NCBI GenBank assembly: GCA_910589485.1
Contig: CAJUSW010000004.1
Span: 186,001 to 250,000, forward strand
Reading direction: 5' to 3'
Source: an uncultured Duncaniella sp.
GTDB lineage: Bacteria > Bacteroidota > Bacteroidia > Bacteroidales > Muribaculaceae
Length of the DNA: 64,000 nt
The stretch's first letter is position 1. Each line of letters begins with the position of its first letter. Shown in pieces: positions 42,664 to 50,892 of this stretch. The notes below the pieces were generated by a model. That model had not been told where the DNA came from. It did not search any database and was given only the letters and a program-made list of their open reading frames with translations. Position numbers and translations under genes: made by a program.

Positions 42664-43016
42664 AATACTTCGTCACTGTAAATGTTCTCCAGAGTACCAC
42701 CAAACTCGGTAGGCTGTTGGCCGACACTGTTTCCAGGCACTATGACAAGGCGCTTATATACTACGAGGAGGCTAATGCTTTACCTCGATATATCGAATAT
42801 GAAATGCGGGCCCTATGCCAAGAGAATAAACGTCTCAAGCCAATGTCTATCCGCACAACCGGCTTTACCGGTGGTCGACTTTGCCGATGGGCCGGTGCGA
42901 CAATCTACATGGTCACTGAAGCCGGAGCAAAAGCATTCACGGACAACCGCCCCTTCACCATTTACCTTACCCCGGTAATGAAAGATCACACCGAACAGAA
43001 AGGAGGTGAAGAATGA
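42660..43016 (+). CDS. Hypothetical protein with strong SD
   Basis: 118 residues from ATG 42660 (MKYFVTVNVLQSTTKLGRLL), overlapping the previous stop and preceded by GGAGGT. The C-terminal part contains ATIYMVTEAGAKAFTDNRPFTIYL. Family unknown. The longer frame starting at 42609 lies inside the upstream gene. Confidence 0.6.
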   Translation: MKYFVTVNVLQSTTKLGRLLADTVSRHYDKALIYYEEANALPRYIEYEMRALCQENKRLKPMSIRTTGFTGGRLCRWAGATIYMVTEAGAKAFTDNRPFTIYLTPVMKDHTEQKGGEE

Positions 43017-43255
43017 ACCGCAATGTTGAAGAACTCCCCGTTGTGGAGATCTCGAGCACTTCTATCTTTGACCCGGTATCGATCACATCAGGAGAACGTA
43101 TCGACATCAATGTGGAAGTGCAAGGCGATACCGCCGGATACGTCTCTCTTGATGATCCTTCTGACCTTTGCATCCTACGAGATGCCATCGACGCATACAT
43201 CAGAAAATACAATATCAAACCATTTAATCTTTCTAACGATGACAACAACAAATGA
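43013..43255 (+). CDS. Hypothetical small protein with strong SD
   Basis: 80 residues (MNRNVEELPVVEISSTSIF), acidic, beta-rich, overlapping the previous stop by 4 nt and preceded by AGGAGGTGA. Family unknown. Confidence 0.55.
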   Translation: MNRNVEELPVVEISSTSIFDPVSITSGERIDINVEVQGDTAGYVSLDDPSDLCILRDAIDAYIRKYNIKPFNLSNDDNNK

Positions 43256-43496
43256 TCAGAACGCGGAAGCTGGTTGGCTACGCGTCCTTACAGACTATCT
43301 GCTATGCTTTGAACCGACTGACGCTCCAGGTCCGGATATCGAAATCAAGACTACCGACGAGATCATCAATGACCTCGCATCGATGGCCGATATGGAGCCA
43401 AACCCGGTAGCTGATACCATCGCAACACTCGGCTTCCACTCTTTCCATTCGGCCGATGGTATGCATGGATGGATGCTCCGGCGCAGACAACCGTAA
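43239..43496 (+). CDS. Hypothetical small protein
   Basis: 85 residues from ATG 43239 (MTTTNDQNAEAGWLRVLTDYLL), acidic, with a C-terminal HSFHSADGMHGWMLRRRQP typical of small phage HTH or homing-type proteins, but not enough to assign. It overlaps the previous gene by 17 nt and is the last gene of the RNA 1 unit. Confidence 0.55.
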   Translation: MTTTNDQNAEAGWLRVLTDYLLCFEPTDAPGPDIEIKTTDEIINDLASMADMEPNPVADTIATLGFHSFHSADGMHGWMLRRRQP

Positions 43497-43518
43497 TCAG
43501 TTCCTGTTTCTAAGGTAA

Positions 43519-43551
43519 GAGCCACCCTGTGCGTGATGCATGGGGTGGCTC
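43519..43551 (+). terminator. Hairpin ending the RNA 1 gene unit
   Basis: GAGCCACCC/GGGTGGCTC, a 9-bp perfect stem 23 nt after the last stop codon. T-run is poor (CGTTGT). Confidence 0.55.
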
Positions 43552-43555
43552 GTTG

Positions 43556-44359
43556 TATGCCGTGGTGATTTTTCGGGATTTTAATGCGTAGCGCAGCGGA
43601 GCATTAATAATCACGCCAAAGGTATTTTTTTTGTACTCCTTTCAGGATCTATGCGGGGGCTTATATCTTTTTCACGCGCATAATGCGTATATAATATCCC
43701 AATATAATGCAAAGTTAGCGTTTGTCAATAGCTTATACAAATTTCTATGACTCGACTTTTCAACCTTTTTAAGCTCTTGGCCTTGCCTTGGTCGACCCCC
43801 GTGCCCCCGGTCTCAGAGAAATGGAGTTGTGCGTTCGGACGGATGCACGCGGGCACACTGCAGGCATCCATATCGAGGGGGCGCGGGGGCACACGCTCCA
43901 TCAAGACGCACGTCCGCCATGTATGACTGTCGGATATGTTCTGTATCCTTTATAAAAGTACCCGGTAATAGGCCAATTCTCGCGGGAGGCTGTGTTGTTT
44001 TTATCGTTCATCTTTTAATAAGTAGAGAAAAAAAGTACAAAAGTACAAAAGGGAGTGTTTGCAAATGTAAATCAATGAATTAGCTATCGTACTATTTTTG
44101 TACTTTCCCGTACTTTAGCACCTTTGTTCAAACTTTAAATCGTACAGCACTCCCCGATTCTATAAATAGTACGGTTTTTACGGCCTTTAATTACCACAAA
44201 ACCAAAGCCTTACAAATCTTTGCACGAATGTACTATTTTTTACAACATATTCTCCGATTCATCACTAATTATCCGCGACATTTTTCACAACTTGTTTACA
44301 TATTCATCTAACTATCAAGTTAAATATATAACTTTGCGCCTATTACACAGTATTTTACA
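43556..44359. other. Long non-coding spacer with a GTAC-palindrome cluster
   Basis: About 800 bp without a credible gene, between the early/accessory genes and the late genes. The left part (43740-43920) is GC-rich with inverted segments. The right part is AT-rich and has eight GTAC sites between 44035 and 44233 (44035, 44043, 44089, 44100, 44110, 44142, 44169, 44230), several as AAAGTAC or GTACTTT, and an inverted GGGAGTG/CACTCCC pair near 44051 and 44148. TAACTTTGC at 44329-44337 can serve as a promoter for the next gene. The region could be the replication origin, a packaging site or a regulator-binding array. Confidence 0.5.
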
Positions 44360-44848
44360 ATGTCTCAATTCAACATTTACCTTAAACTTCCTGACTATTT
44401 ATCCCAATGGCTCCAAAATGAGTTCTGGGAAGAAGAATCCGGCCGCGTCTGTTTCCCAAAACAATCGGCGGAAAATCTTCTTTTTGAGCGTTTCCTGAGA
44501 AAACGCCCGGCCAATATTCCTCCAGAACTTTCGGTTAACGGAGATGGCCTGCCTGTTAAGGTGCCTACTTTCGCCGGTAAGAACCCTGCTACGTTCAACT
44601 ATCTTCCTCCGGCAGGAAGACGTGTGCTCGTCGGTATCATCCGACGCCGATTTAAACGTATGCTCCGAGAAGAACTCGACGGCTTTAATCCGAGACACGT
44701 CCAGATCACCGATCTTATCGAAGTGTTTGCCGAGAAACACGGCATCGAGCCGGATCCTAAAAATTGGGAGGCTATTCGACAGATGTATTACCGGATGAGA
44801 AAGGACGATGAGAATATTGTTCATTCATCACAGGATGATGAGTGTTAA
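44360..44848 (+). CDS. Hypothetical phage protein at the head of the late region
   Basis: 162 residues (MSQFNIYLKLPDYLSQWLQNEFW). The N-terminal half mentions no known motif; the middle is basic (RRVLVGIIRRRFKRMLREEL) and the C-terminal half helical. Its position after the GTAC-rich spacer and before structural genes would suit a DNA-binding late regulator, which is inference. Followed by a strong terminator. Confidence 0.6.
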   Translation: MSQFNIYLKLPDYLSQWLQNEFWEEESGRVCFPKQSAENLLFERFLRKRPANIPPELSVNGDGLPVKVPTFAGKNPATFNYLPPAGRRVLVGIIRRRFKRMLREELDGFNPRHVQITDLIEVFAEKHGIEPDPKNWEAIRQMYYRMRKDDENIVHSSQDDEC

Positions 44849-44857
44849 AATTGTGTT

Positions 44858-44886
44858 AAATCGCGTTGACTTCAACGCGATTTTTT
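44858..44886 (+). terminator. Terminator
   Basis: AAATCGCGTTG/CAACGCGATTT, an 11-bp perfect stem with a 4-nt loop followed by T6. Confidence 0.85.
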
Positions 44887-44936
44887 AACTAAGCGCACAA
44901 CCCGTACAATCCGTAACAACCTGTAACAACACGCAC

Positions 44937-45356
44937 ATGATATCTCAGCGCATTCCGGGAATTATCAAAATAGGCTTCCTTAAGTCTTCACAACTTCCTC
45001 CTGATATTATGCTCCAGTCTATCGCCGGTCTTGTGATTGGCATTCCCACGCAAATCACATGGATTCCTTTTGTCGGTGACTGTATTCTCTCATGGGAAGG
45101 AACTTTGCTCAACGTGGGTAAACAGGAAAAATCCACCATAAAATTCAATACGAGCTTTGTCATACCTGATGACATCCACCTCGCTTTTGTGGTGAGGTGT
45201 GCATCCGGTAAAGAATATGTTATAGGAGCCAGAGAGGCCCGATATCCTGTAGTGACATACTCCGAGACCACCGGCAAACAATCCGGTGATGCCGCAGTCA
45301 GATCCTACACCATTACGCATATTGCGCAGAAAAGCGTTATTGAGTGCTCGTTATAG
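44937..45356 (+). CDS. Hypothetical phage protein
   Basis: 139 residues, beta-rich, no signal peptide (MISQRIPGIIKIGFLKSSQL). Lies between a terminator and the protease promoter. It may be a structural or decoration protein; no family recognised. Confidence 0.55.
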   Translation: MISQRIPGIIKIGFLKSSQLPPDIMLQSIAGLVIGIPTQITWIPFVGDCILSWEGTLLNVGKQEKSTIKFNTSFVIPDDIHLAFVVRCASGKEYVIGAREARYPVVTYSETTGKQSGDAAVRSYTITHIAQKSVIECSL

Positions 45357-45382
45357 TCTTTTACCATCACTTTTTATACATA

Positions 45383-45390
45383 TACTTTTG
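45383..45390 (+). promoter_or_regulatory. Late promoter candidate
   Basis: TACTTTTG followed by TGGCAT, about 20 nt before the protease start. The extended pattern TAnTTTTGTGG also occurs at 41843 and 56113. Confidence 0.5.
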
Positions 45391-45410
45391 TGGCATAATC
45401 TTTCAAGACT

Positions 45411-46457
45411 ATGCCCAAAAACTACAATCTCCATCTTAAAGGCTCGGTCGGATACTGGAATTTCTCATCTGATCAGGTCTCGTATGTCCTTGACAAATAC
45501 AAGGACGGAGAGGTGAATGTCCTGATTAACTCTTTGGGCGGCTATGCCTACGAAGGTATGGCTATCTCCTCACTATTCCGTAACCATGGTAACGTCCACG
45601 TGCATTACATGGGCGCCAATGCCTCCGCGGCCACCATCGCATCGATGGGGGCTAAACGTGTGTCTATGGACGTGGATGCCATTTACCTCGTGCACCAGTG
45701 CAGCAACCTGGTCTTTGAATGGGATTATTTCAATGCCGATGAACTTGACAAGAAAATCAAGGACCTCGAAAAGCAGAAGAAAAATCTCGAAGTCCTTGAC
45801 TGTACTATCGCCGGCATGTACGCCCGACGTTGCAAGAAACCTCAGGCTGACCTTCTCGAGCTCATGAAACATGAAACATGGCTTACTGCTCAGGAGGCTC
45901 TTGAATGGGGCTTTGTCGACGAAATTACCACTTACGAGGATGACGAAAAACCAGGCTTTGACGATGCCACTGTATCGGCAATGGCCTCGGCAGGTATGCC
46001 TATCCCGAAATGTGCTCTCAAAAAGGACTCACCCCTCTCCCGTATCGCAAAGAGCCTCGGCGCTCTGTTCTCTCAGGATAAAAATACTCAACCTTCAAAC
46101 ATCATTATGCCTAACCTCGAAACTCTCGAACAGGTCCTCGGCGGTTCTATCTCTGTCGCTGATGGCGGTGCTACTCTACAGCAACAGCAGCTGACCGCTA
46201 TCAATGACCGTATCTCGGCCGATGCGGCCACTATCGCTGACAAGGACAAAACCATCGAAGAAAAAGATCGTGTCATTGCCGATAAGGATAATACCATCGC
46301 TGATCTCAACAAGAAAGTCAAAGACCTTTCTAATCTTCCTGCCGTCCCGTCGGCCTCGGTAGTTGAACCCGGTGGCTCAACTCCTGACCCGGACCGTCCT
46401 TCTGACGATGTGCGCGCCAATGTCGAGGACCTGCTCAGTCAGCTCCCTGATTATTGA
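45411..46457 (+). CDS. ClpP-type prohead protease fused to scaffold-like C-terminus
   Basis: 348 residues. Residues 1-190 have the ClpP/S14 fold with the oxyanion loop NSLGG (40-44), catalytic Ser72 (GANASAATIASMG) and His95 (YLVHQC). The rest is a scaffold-like segment: a long coiled coil (ITERISADAATIADKDKTI type, about 255-305) and an acidic tail. An internal ATG at 46107 (MPNLETLEQVLGG) could give a separate scaffold protein from the same frame. The protease matures the procapsid and removes the scaffold. The capsid gene follows after 49 nt. Confidence 0.88.
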   Translation: MPKNYNLHLKGSVGYWNFSSDQVSYVLDKYKDGEVNVLINSLGGYAYEGMAISSLFRNHGNVHVHYMGANASAATIASMGAKRVSMDVDAIYLVHQCSNLVFEWDYFNADELDKKIKDLEKQKKNLEVLDCTIAGMYARRCKKPQADLLELMKHETWLTAQEALEWGFVDEITTYEDDEKPGFDDATVSAMASAGMPIPKCALKKDSPLSRIAKSLGALFSQDKNTQPSNIIMPNLETLEQVLGGSISVADGGATLQQQQLTAINDRISADAATIADKDKTIEEKDRVIADKDNTIADLNKKVKDLSNLPAVPSASVVEPGGSTPDPDRPSDDVRANVEDLLSQLPDY

Positions 46458-46506
46458 AACCCACTCATTCTCCTCTCTCCATTCATCTCTCAACTCTCTC
46501 CTTATT

Positions 46507-47496
46507 ATGCCTGATACTCCCGCTATGTCGCAGATTGAAATCAGCGACAAATGGCTTGAAGATTACAAGAAAACCGCCGTCAAATGGCGCAAAGAACTAC
46601 TTGAATTGCCTGTTGCACAGGCTCAGGATGTTCTCAAATATATGCACGGTATCACTGGCCTGTGCGGTGCCATGCGATTCCCCTCTATCGAGTCTGACTC
46701 GCAGTTCGGTCCTTATGATCCCGACCGTGTGACCAAAGCTCTTGTCAATATTGACTACCGTGAGCTTGAAACTCACTTCGGCTCGGTAATCGAGAAGTTC
46801 CATCCCAACGATTACAAACTTCTCACTATGGGCTACTCACAGCCCACCAAGGGCGACGGTCAGAAACGTGCGTCTACAACTCTCCTGATCCTTTCGCAGC
46901 TCGCAAAAGCCCGAGGCAAACATCTTGCTTACGCTGTATTCAACGGCAAACGCAAAGCTGACGGTACTACCACCAATGACCTCTTTGACGGTTTCCACAC
47001 CATCGCGGATGCTGAAATCACCGCCGGCAATATCTCGACAGCAAAGGGCAATCTCTATGAGGTCTCTGACGAGATCACAAAGCTCAATGCCGTCGACATA
47101 GCCAAAGACATCGTTTTCGGTCTCAATCCCTATCTGCGCCGCACTCCTTCTTTCCTGCTCTGCTCCCAGGACTTCGCCGACAAGTACAACGAGGCGTATC
47201 TCGAGACACATACCGGTCTCCAGTACAACACCAAGTACAATCAGCCTGTCATCGAAGGCTCTAACGGCAATGTCACGATCATTCCTCTCGCTGAGCTTGA
47301 CGGTACGGATAAGTTCTATCTCACACAAAAATCAAATCTCCTGTGGGGTACTGACAATGTCTCTGACCAGTCCACTGTGGTTGTTGACCGCTTCGAGTCA
47401 TTCCGTCTCACATTCTCATCAACCATCTTCTTCGGCGTTCAGTTCCACACTCTTGACCCCCGCCGCCTGAAGGTCATCAAGCTCAAAACAGTCTAA
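46507..47496 (+). CDS. Major capsid protein (putative)
   Basis: 329 residues from ATG 46507 (MPDTPAMSQIEISDKW). It sits directly after the protease/scaffold and is a mixed alpha/beta protein of capsid size with no enzymatic motif. It ends FFGVQFHTLDPRRLKVIKLK, as in HK97-like capsid proteins of Bacteroidetes phages. Assignment rests on gene order and size. The longer frame from 46363 overlaps the protease gene. Confidence 0.75.
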   Translation: MPDTPAMSQIEISDKWLEDYKKTAVKWRKELLELPVAQAQDVLKYMHGITGLCGAMRFPSIESDSQFGPYDPDRVTKALVNIDYRELETHFGSVIEKFHPNDYKLLTMGYSQPTKGDGQKRASTTLLILSQLAKARGKHLAYAVFNGKRKADGTTTNDLFDGFHTIADAEITAGNISTAKGNLYEVSDEITKLNAVDIAKDIVFGLNPYLRRTPSFLLCSQDFADKYNEAYLETHTGLQYNTKYNQPVIEGSNGNVTIIPLAELDGTDKFYLTQKSNLLWGTDNVSDQSTVVVDRFESFRLTFSSTIFFGVQFHTLDPRRLKVIKLKTV

Positions 47497-47515
47497 CCTG
47501 TAAATTCCTCTCTCT

Positions 47516-48088
47516 ATGCCTAAGAACTGTTCAAGCATTCAGAAATCTCTCGGGTGGTGTCAGGGCACTCCCGAGGCCCCGGGTGTCAAGAAACGTGTGT
47601 ACTACATCTCCACAAACCAGATTGTCGGTTGGCCACAGCTGGAGCGTGATGAGAACGGTAGACCCATTTCTGCCGCCTATAAAGGTGACTTCACTCTTGC
47701 AGAGGATGCCGTATGGCATTATATCGACCATTTGCCCAACAAGGCGGAAGTCAAATCCGAGACCCAGGGAGAAGTCCCATCGCAGACCATAAAGAATACT
47801 ATCTCGATCGTTCATCCCGCTGTCGGTGCTGAGGCAGCTGCTGCATCATGCTATCTTCTGAATACCGACAATGTATTCCTTGTCGAAGATATGAAAGGCA
47901 ATATCCGTGTAATCGGATCTCCCTACTACGATGCCATTGCTACTGTAGCCCAGGATCTCGGCCAAGGATCCACCGGTACTACTGGCACTACCATCACGCT
48001 TGAGGCGTCTGATATCGTTTCCCTGCCTGTATATTCCGGCAAGATTGTTACCGAAGATGGCACAATCAACGATACAGCCGAACCCTGA
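47516..48088 (+). CDS. Phage structural protein (putative)
   Basis: 190 residues immediately after the capsid gene, soluble and beta-rich (KRVYYISTNQIVGWPQLERDENGRPISAAYKGDFTL). Possibly a head or tail-tube component by position. No family recognised. Its end overlaps the next gene by 32 nt. Confidence 0.6.
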   Translation: MPKNCSSIQKSLGWCQGTPEAPGVKKRVYYISTNQIVGWPQLERDENGRPISAAYKGDFTLAEDAVWHYIDHLPNKAEVKSETQGEVPSQTIKNTISIVHPAVGAEAAAASCYLLNTDNVFLVEDMKGNIRVIGSPYYDAIATVAQDLGQGSTGTTGTTITLEASDIVSLPVYSGKIVTEDGTINDTAEP

Positions 48089-48752
48089 TAGCCGTCTATT
48101 CTCCTCTCTCCCTCTCGCCGGTTGTCCGATTGAGAATTCCATTGCCGATATCCTCAAAGATGTTTCGGTCCCGGAGTTCTCTCCGGCGACCGGCGATATT
48201 GTTGCTCCTGTCAGAAATATTTTCGCTTCTGACAAACGCAAGGGTTGGGATAAGTCAGTCGAGGCCAGGTGTGATTTTGAATTTCACCCGCGCATCACTC
48301 CGCGCGCAGGTATATGGTTCCTGTCTCTTTGGCAGAAAAGCATCAAGGGTCGGACGCTTACTGATATAAAATCTGATCCGGCTGAAATATCTCATTTTGC
48401 CGTCTCTGTCTCTGATTTTATCTGCAAGATACTCGGGGGTAGTCCGAGCGCCGGCAACTGGGCGATAGTCACCACCCCTAAAAGGCGTCATAAAGTCAGG
48501 AATTTTGCCTCGCTTATTTGTGCGGAAATTCACGACATATTACAAATACCTTTCTACGAGGATGTTGCTCTTTGCAAAAGCAAGACCCGTATAAACGCGG
48601 TGTTTGATTTAAACTGCCTGCCACCGGAGGCTAATCTGATTGTTTTTGATGATTTTGTAACCACCGGTTCTACTCTCCGCAGTATGTATAATCTTCTTTC
48701 TCCTCTCAACAAAAACCTGCTTTTCGTGGCAGGCATAAACAACAAACTGTAA
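48057..48752 (+). CDS. Phosphoribosyltransferase-domain protein
   Basis: 231 residues from ATG 48057. The C-terminal half carries the PRPP-binding loop LIVFDDFVTTGST, with the acidic pair Asp198-Asp199, preceded by the beta-strand VTTPKRRHKVRNF, as in ComF/PRTase-type enzymes. The N-terminal ~110 residues are unrecognised. PRTases use PRPP to make or salvage nucleotides; in phages they could feed base modification or counter host NAD/nucleotide-depletion defence. Which applies here is unknown. Start overlaps the structural gene by 32 nt. Confidence 0.75.
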   Translation: MAQSTIQPNPDSRLFSSLPLAGCPIENSIADILKDVSVPEFSPATGDIVAPVRNIFASDKRKGWDKSVEARCDFEFHPRITPRAGIWFLSLWQKSIKGRTLTDIKSDPAEISHFAVSVSDFICKILGGSPSAGNWAIVTTPKRRHKVRNFASLICAEIHDILQIPFYEDVALCKSKTRINAVFDLNCLPPEANLIVFDDFVTTGSTLRSMYNLLSPLNKNLLFVAGINNKL

Positions 48753-49489
48753 TGGCTCAACGTGAACTGACCTCTAAAATAAAGGAATGGCTTGACACCC
48801 CTGCCGACAACAGGGATATTCTTGCCGGTGCCGAACTGCTCCTGCGTATCAACCGCAATCAAATTTTCTTTCGTAATGTGGCGCGTAATCCTTCGGCAAA
48901 AGCCGCTCGCCTCGAATATGAGCTGCGGAAAATTTATAATGACCGTCTGCAGGACTTCAACCATGAGGAAGTAGTCTCGCTTATGGCTCAGGTTGAACAG
49001 ATCAATCGCTCCCGTGGTCTCGATAAGCAACCTGATACTTCCAGGTCGGACTTCCAGCGCGGTAAACGTGCTGACCATGAAGAGCTACCTCAAGATATTC
49101 AGCAGCTGTGGGTGCAGAACGCGGAAATCATGAAGAAAATGCGTGATTGCCATACCCATCTCCGGCTCATTTCCACTGATAATTCATCCTGTCCGGACAG
49201 CGACCGCTATCCCTGGGCTAAGGAGATCGTGCGCCTTGATACTCTGTTGCGTGACAACTATAATAAATATGACCATTACATCAGAGGCTCTTCGGCTGTC
49301 ACTGCTCAGGTTGTTGAAGATCCGCGATCGGTCTCTAAGAAGTGTGCGCGCCTTATTAATATGCAGAAAGGCCGATATGCTCAGAGCCAAAGTCCGGAGC
49401 TTGCCGATAAGATCCGAGAATGGTATACCCAGGTTATAAATCCATCCGAAAAAATGACAGCTGAGCTTCATGACCTTGGCATAATCTGA
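48752..49489 (+). CDS. Hypothetical helical phage protein
   Basis: 245 residues, almost all helical and charged (MAQRELTSKIKEWLDTPADNRDILAGAELLLRI). Overlaps both neighbours by one base. Family unknown. Confidence 0.6.
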   Translation: MAQRELTSKIKEWLDTPADNRDILAGAELLLRINRNQIFFRNVARNPSAKAARLEYELRKIYNDRLQDFNHEEVVSLMAQVEQINRSRGLDKQPDTSRSDFQRGKRADHEELPQDIQQLWVQNAEIMKKMRDCHTHLRLISTDNSSCPDSDRYPWAKEIVRLDTLLRDNYNKYDHYIRGSSAVTAQVVEDPRSVSKKCARLINMQKGRYAQSQSPELADKIREWYTQVINPSEKMTAELHDLGII

Positions 49490-50007
49490 TGAAACGTGCT
49501 CTCAAGATAACTGAGGTGTTACGGCCTCTTGACTCCGAACAGTGCCAATGCTATCTTTCCAATGCATTGCAGGTGGCCGATGTACTGGAATATGTGCTTG
49601 CTTTCACCGGACCGGCGGATGTCGATATGACTTCCTTCTCGCTATCCGAGGAGTTCCTACGCCGACTTTATTTTATACGGCAGAAGAAGACAATCAGGCA
49701 TCTGCGCATAGTCCTTGATTATAAGGCCACTAATAAAACCCTTATATTGTGGCCGTTTATAGCTCAGACTGTGGAGCATTGTTTTCTTGCCGACAATCAT
49801 AGCAAGATCCTGTATGTGCATAATGAGTCACACCGTGTAGTGGTCGTGATGTCGCAGAACCTTACCAGAGGTAACCGCTATGAGGCCGGTACAATCTTCA
49901 CGGATCTTCCGGCGATTGACTCAATCGTCGATTCTCTCAATTTTATCATTAAAAACCACTCCGTTCCGTTCGCCGATGTATTCTCAAGAAGAATTAACTC
50001 AGATTGA
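49489..50007 (+). CDS. PLD-like phosphodiesterase-fold protein (degenerate HKD)
   Basis: 172 residues. The C-terminal half contains NHSKILYVHNESHRVVVVMSQNLTRG, which resembles the HxK ... GSxNLT motif of phospholipase-D-type nucleases; the Asp of HKD is replaced. Such proteins occur in some phage and defence contexts. It is probably a single-motif subunit that dimerises, or an inactive derivative. Overlaps the next gene. Confidence 0.55.
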   Translation: MKRALKITEVLRPLDSEQCQCYLSNALQVADVLEYVLAFTGPADVDMTSFSLSEEFLRRLYFIRQKKTIRHLRIVLDYKATNKTLILWPFIAQTVEHCFLADNHSKILYVHNESHRVVVVMSQNLTRGNRYEAGTIFTDLPAIDSIVDSLNFIIKNHSVPFADVFSRRINSD

Positions 50008-50248
50008 GCAACTTGCCTCTCTTTATATGAAACCCTCTGAAATTGCCCTGGTGCTCGGCCGAAATCCTGAGGTGTTCCGTTCGGACATTTCCATGCCTGA
50101 CTCCCCGGCTTACAAGGCTTATTTCAAAGGCAAGATCTCTCAAAAACTCGAAGTGCATAAACAGATGGCGATGCTTGCCAGGGTTGGTTCTCCTTTGGCT
50201 CTCGAGCAGAGTCAGAGAGCTTTGCTCGATATGGAAGATGACGAATAA
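49976..50248 (+). CDS. Small HTH-like protein preceding the terminase
   Basis: 90 residues from ATG 49976 (MYSQEELTQIEQLASLYMKPSEIALVLG). The start looks like a terminase-small-subunit or sigma-like HTH. It lies just before the terminase genes, so it may help DNA recognition in packaging. Confidence 0.55.
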   Translation: MYSQEELTQIEQLASLYMKPSEIALVLGRNPEVFRSDISMPDSPAYKAYFKGKISQKLEVHKQMAMLARVGSPLALEQSQRALLDMEDDE

Positions 50249-50259
50249 TCCTTTTCTCT

Positions 50260-50892
50260 ATGGCTCTACCCTCTACCATTGACGCATGTAAACTTGATCT
50301 CTTTTCATCGCGAGAAGAACTGGTAACTAAATATCAGCCTGTTATGGTCGCACGGATTATCCGGATCCGCGAGGCCTATAACTGGATGCTTGCCAATCCG
50401 GACGCTAAGGACCGTCAAGTCATTGACATTATCATGTCAAGAAATCCCGGTATTTCAAAGTCTTCAGCCTATTCAGACTTAAGTATCCTCAAAACTCTGC
50501 TCCCTGAACTGTCTAAAAACTCCCGCGATTTCCATAGGTGGCGATACACCGAAATGATAATGGAAACTTATCAGCTCGCAAAGCGACGTAAGGATACCAG
50601 GACTATGGAGCGTGCCGCCACTTCATATGCAAAGCATACCAGAGTTGATCTCGAGGATGAAATGGCTATGCCCTATGACCAGATTGTGGTTCAGCCTTTT
50701 GTCCCTACTATGGATGTTACTATCCTCGGTCTTAAACGCATCCCGAACGCCTTTGATTACATCGACAAGCTTTCTAAAGAGCTCCTTGCCGATAATCCCG
50801 ATATCATCGATGTGGAGGCGGAAGAAGCCGACCTTCAGGAAGACAAGTTTTTTTCTCCCTTGACTGATAAGCATGATGATGAAGATGACTGA
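50260..50892 (+). CDS. Terminase small subunit (putative)
   Basis: 210 residues directly before and overlapping the large-subunit gene by 20 nt. The N-terminal half contains a helical DNA-binding-like region (SKSSAYSDLSILKTLLPELSKNSRDF), and the C-terminus is acidic. Size and position fit the terminase small subunit that recognises the packaging site. Confidence 0.72.
   Translation: MALPSTIDACKLDLFSSREELVTKYQPVMVARIIRIREAYNWMLANPDAKDRQVIDIIMSRNPGISKSSAYSDLSILKTLLPELSKNSRDFHRWRYTEMIMETYQLAKRRKDTRTMERAATSYAKHTRVDLEDEMAMPYDQIVVQPFVPTMDVTILGLKRIPNAFDYIDKLSKELLADNPDIIDVEAEEADLQEDKFFSPLTDKHDDEDD

Noticed and set aside
43829..44498. ORFs at 43829-44083 and 44220-44498
   Set aside because: Lie in the GTAC-rich spacer, with no coding-like composition or start context.
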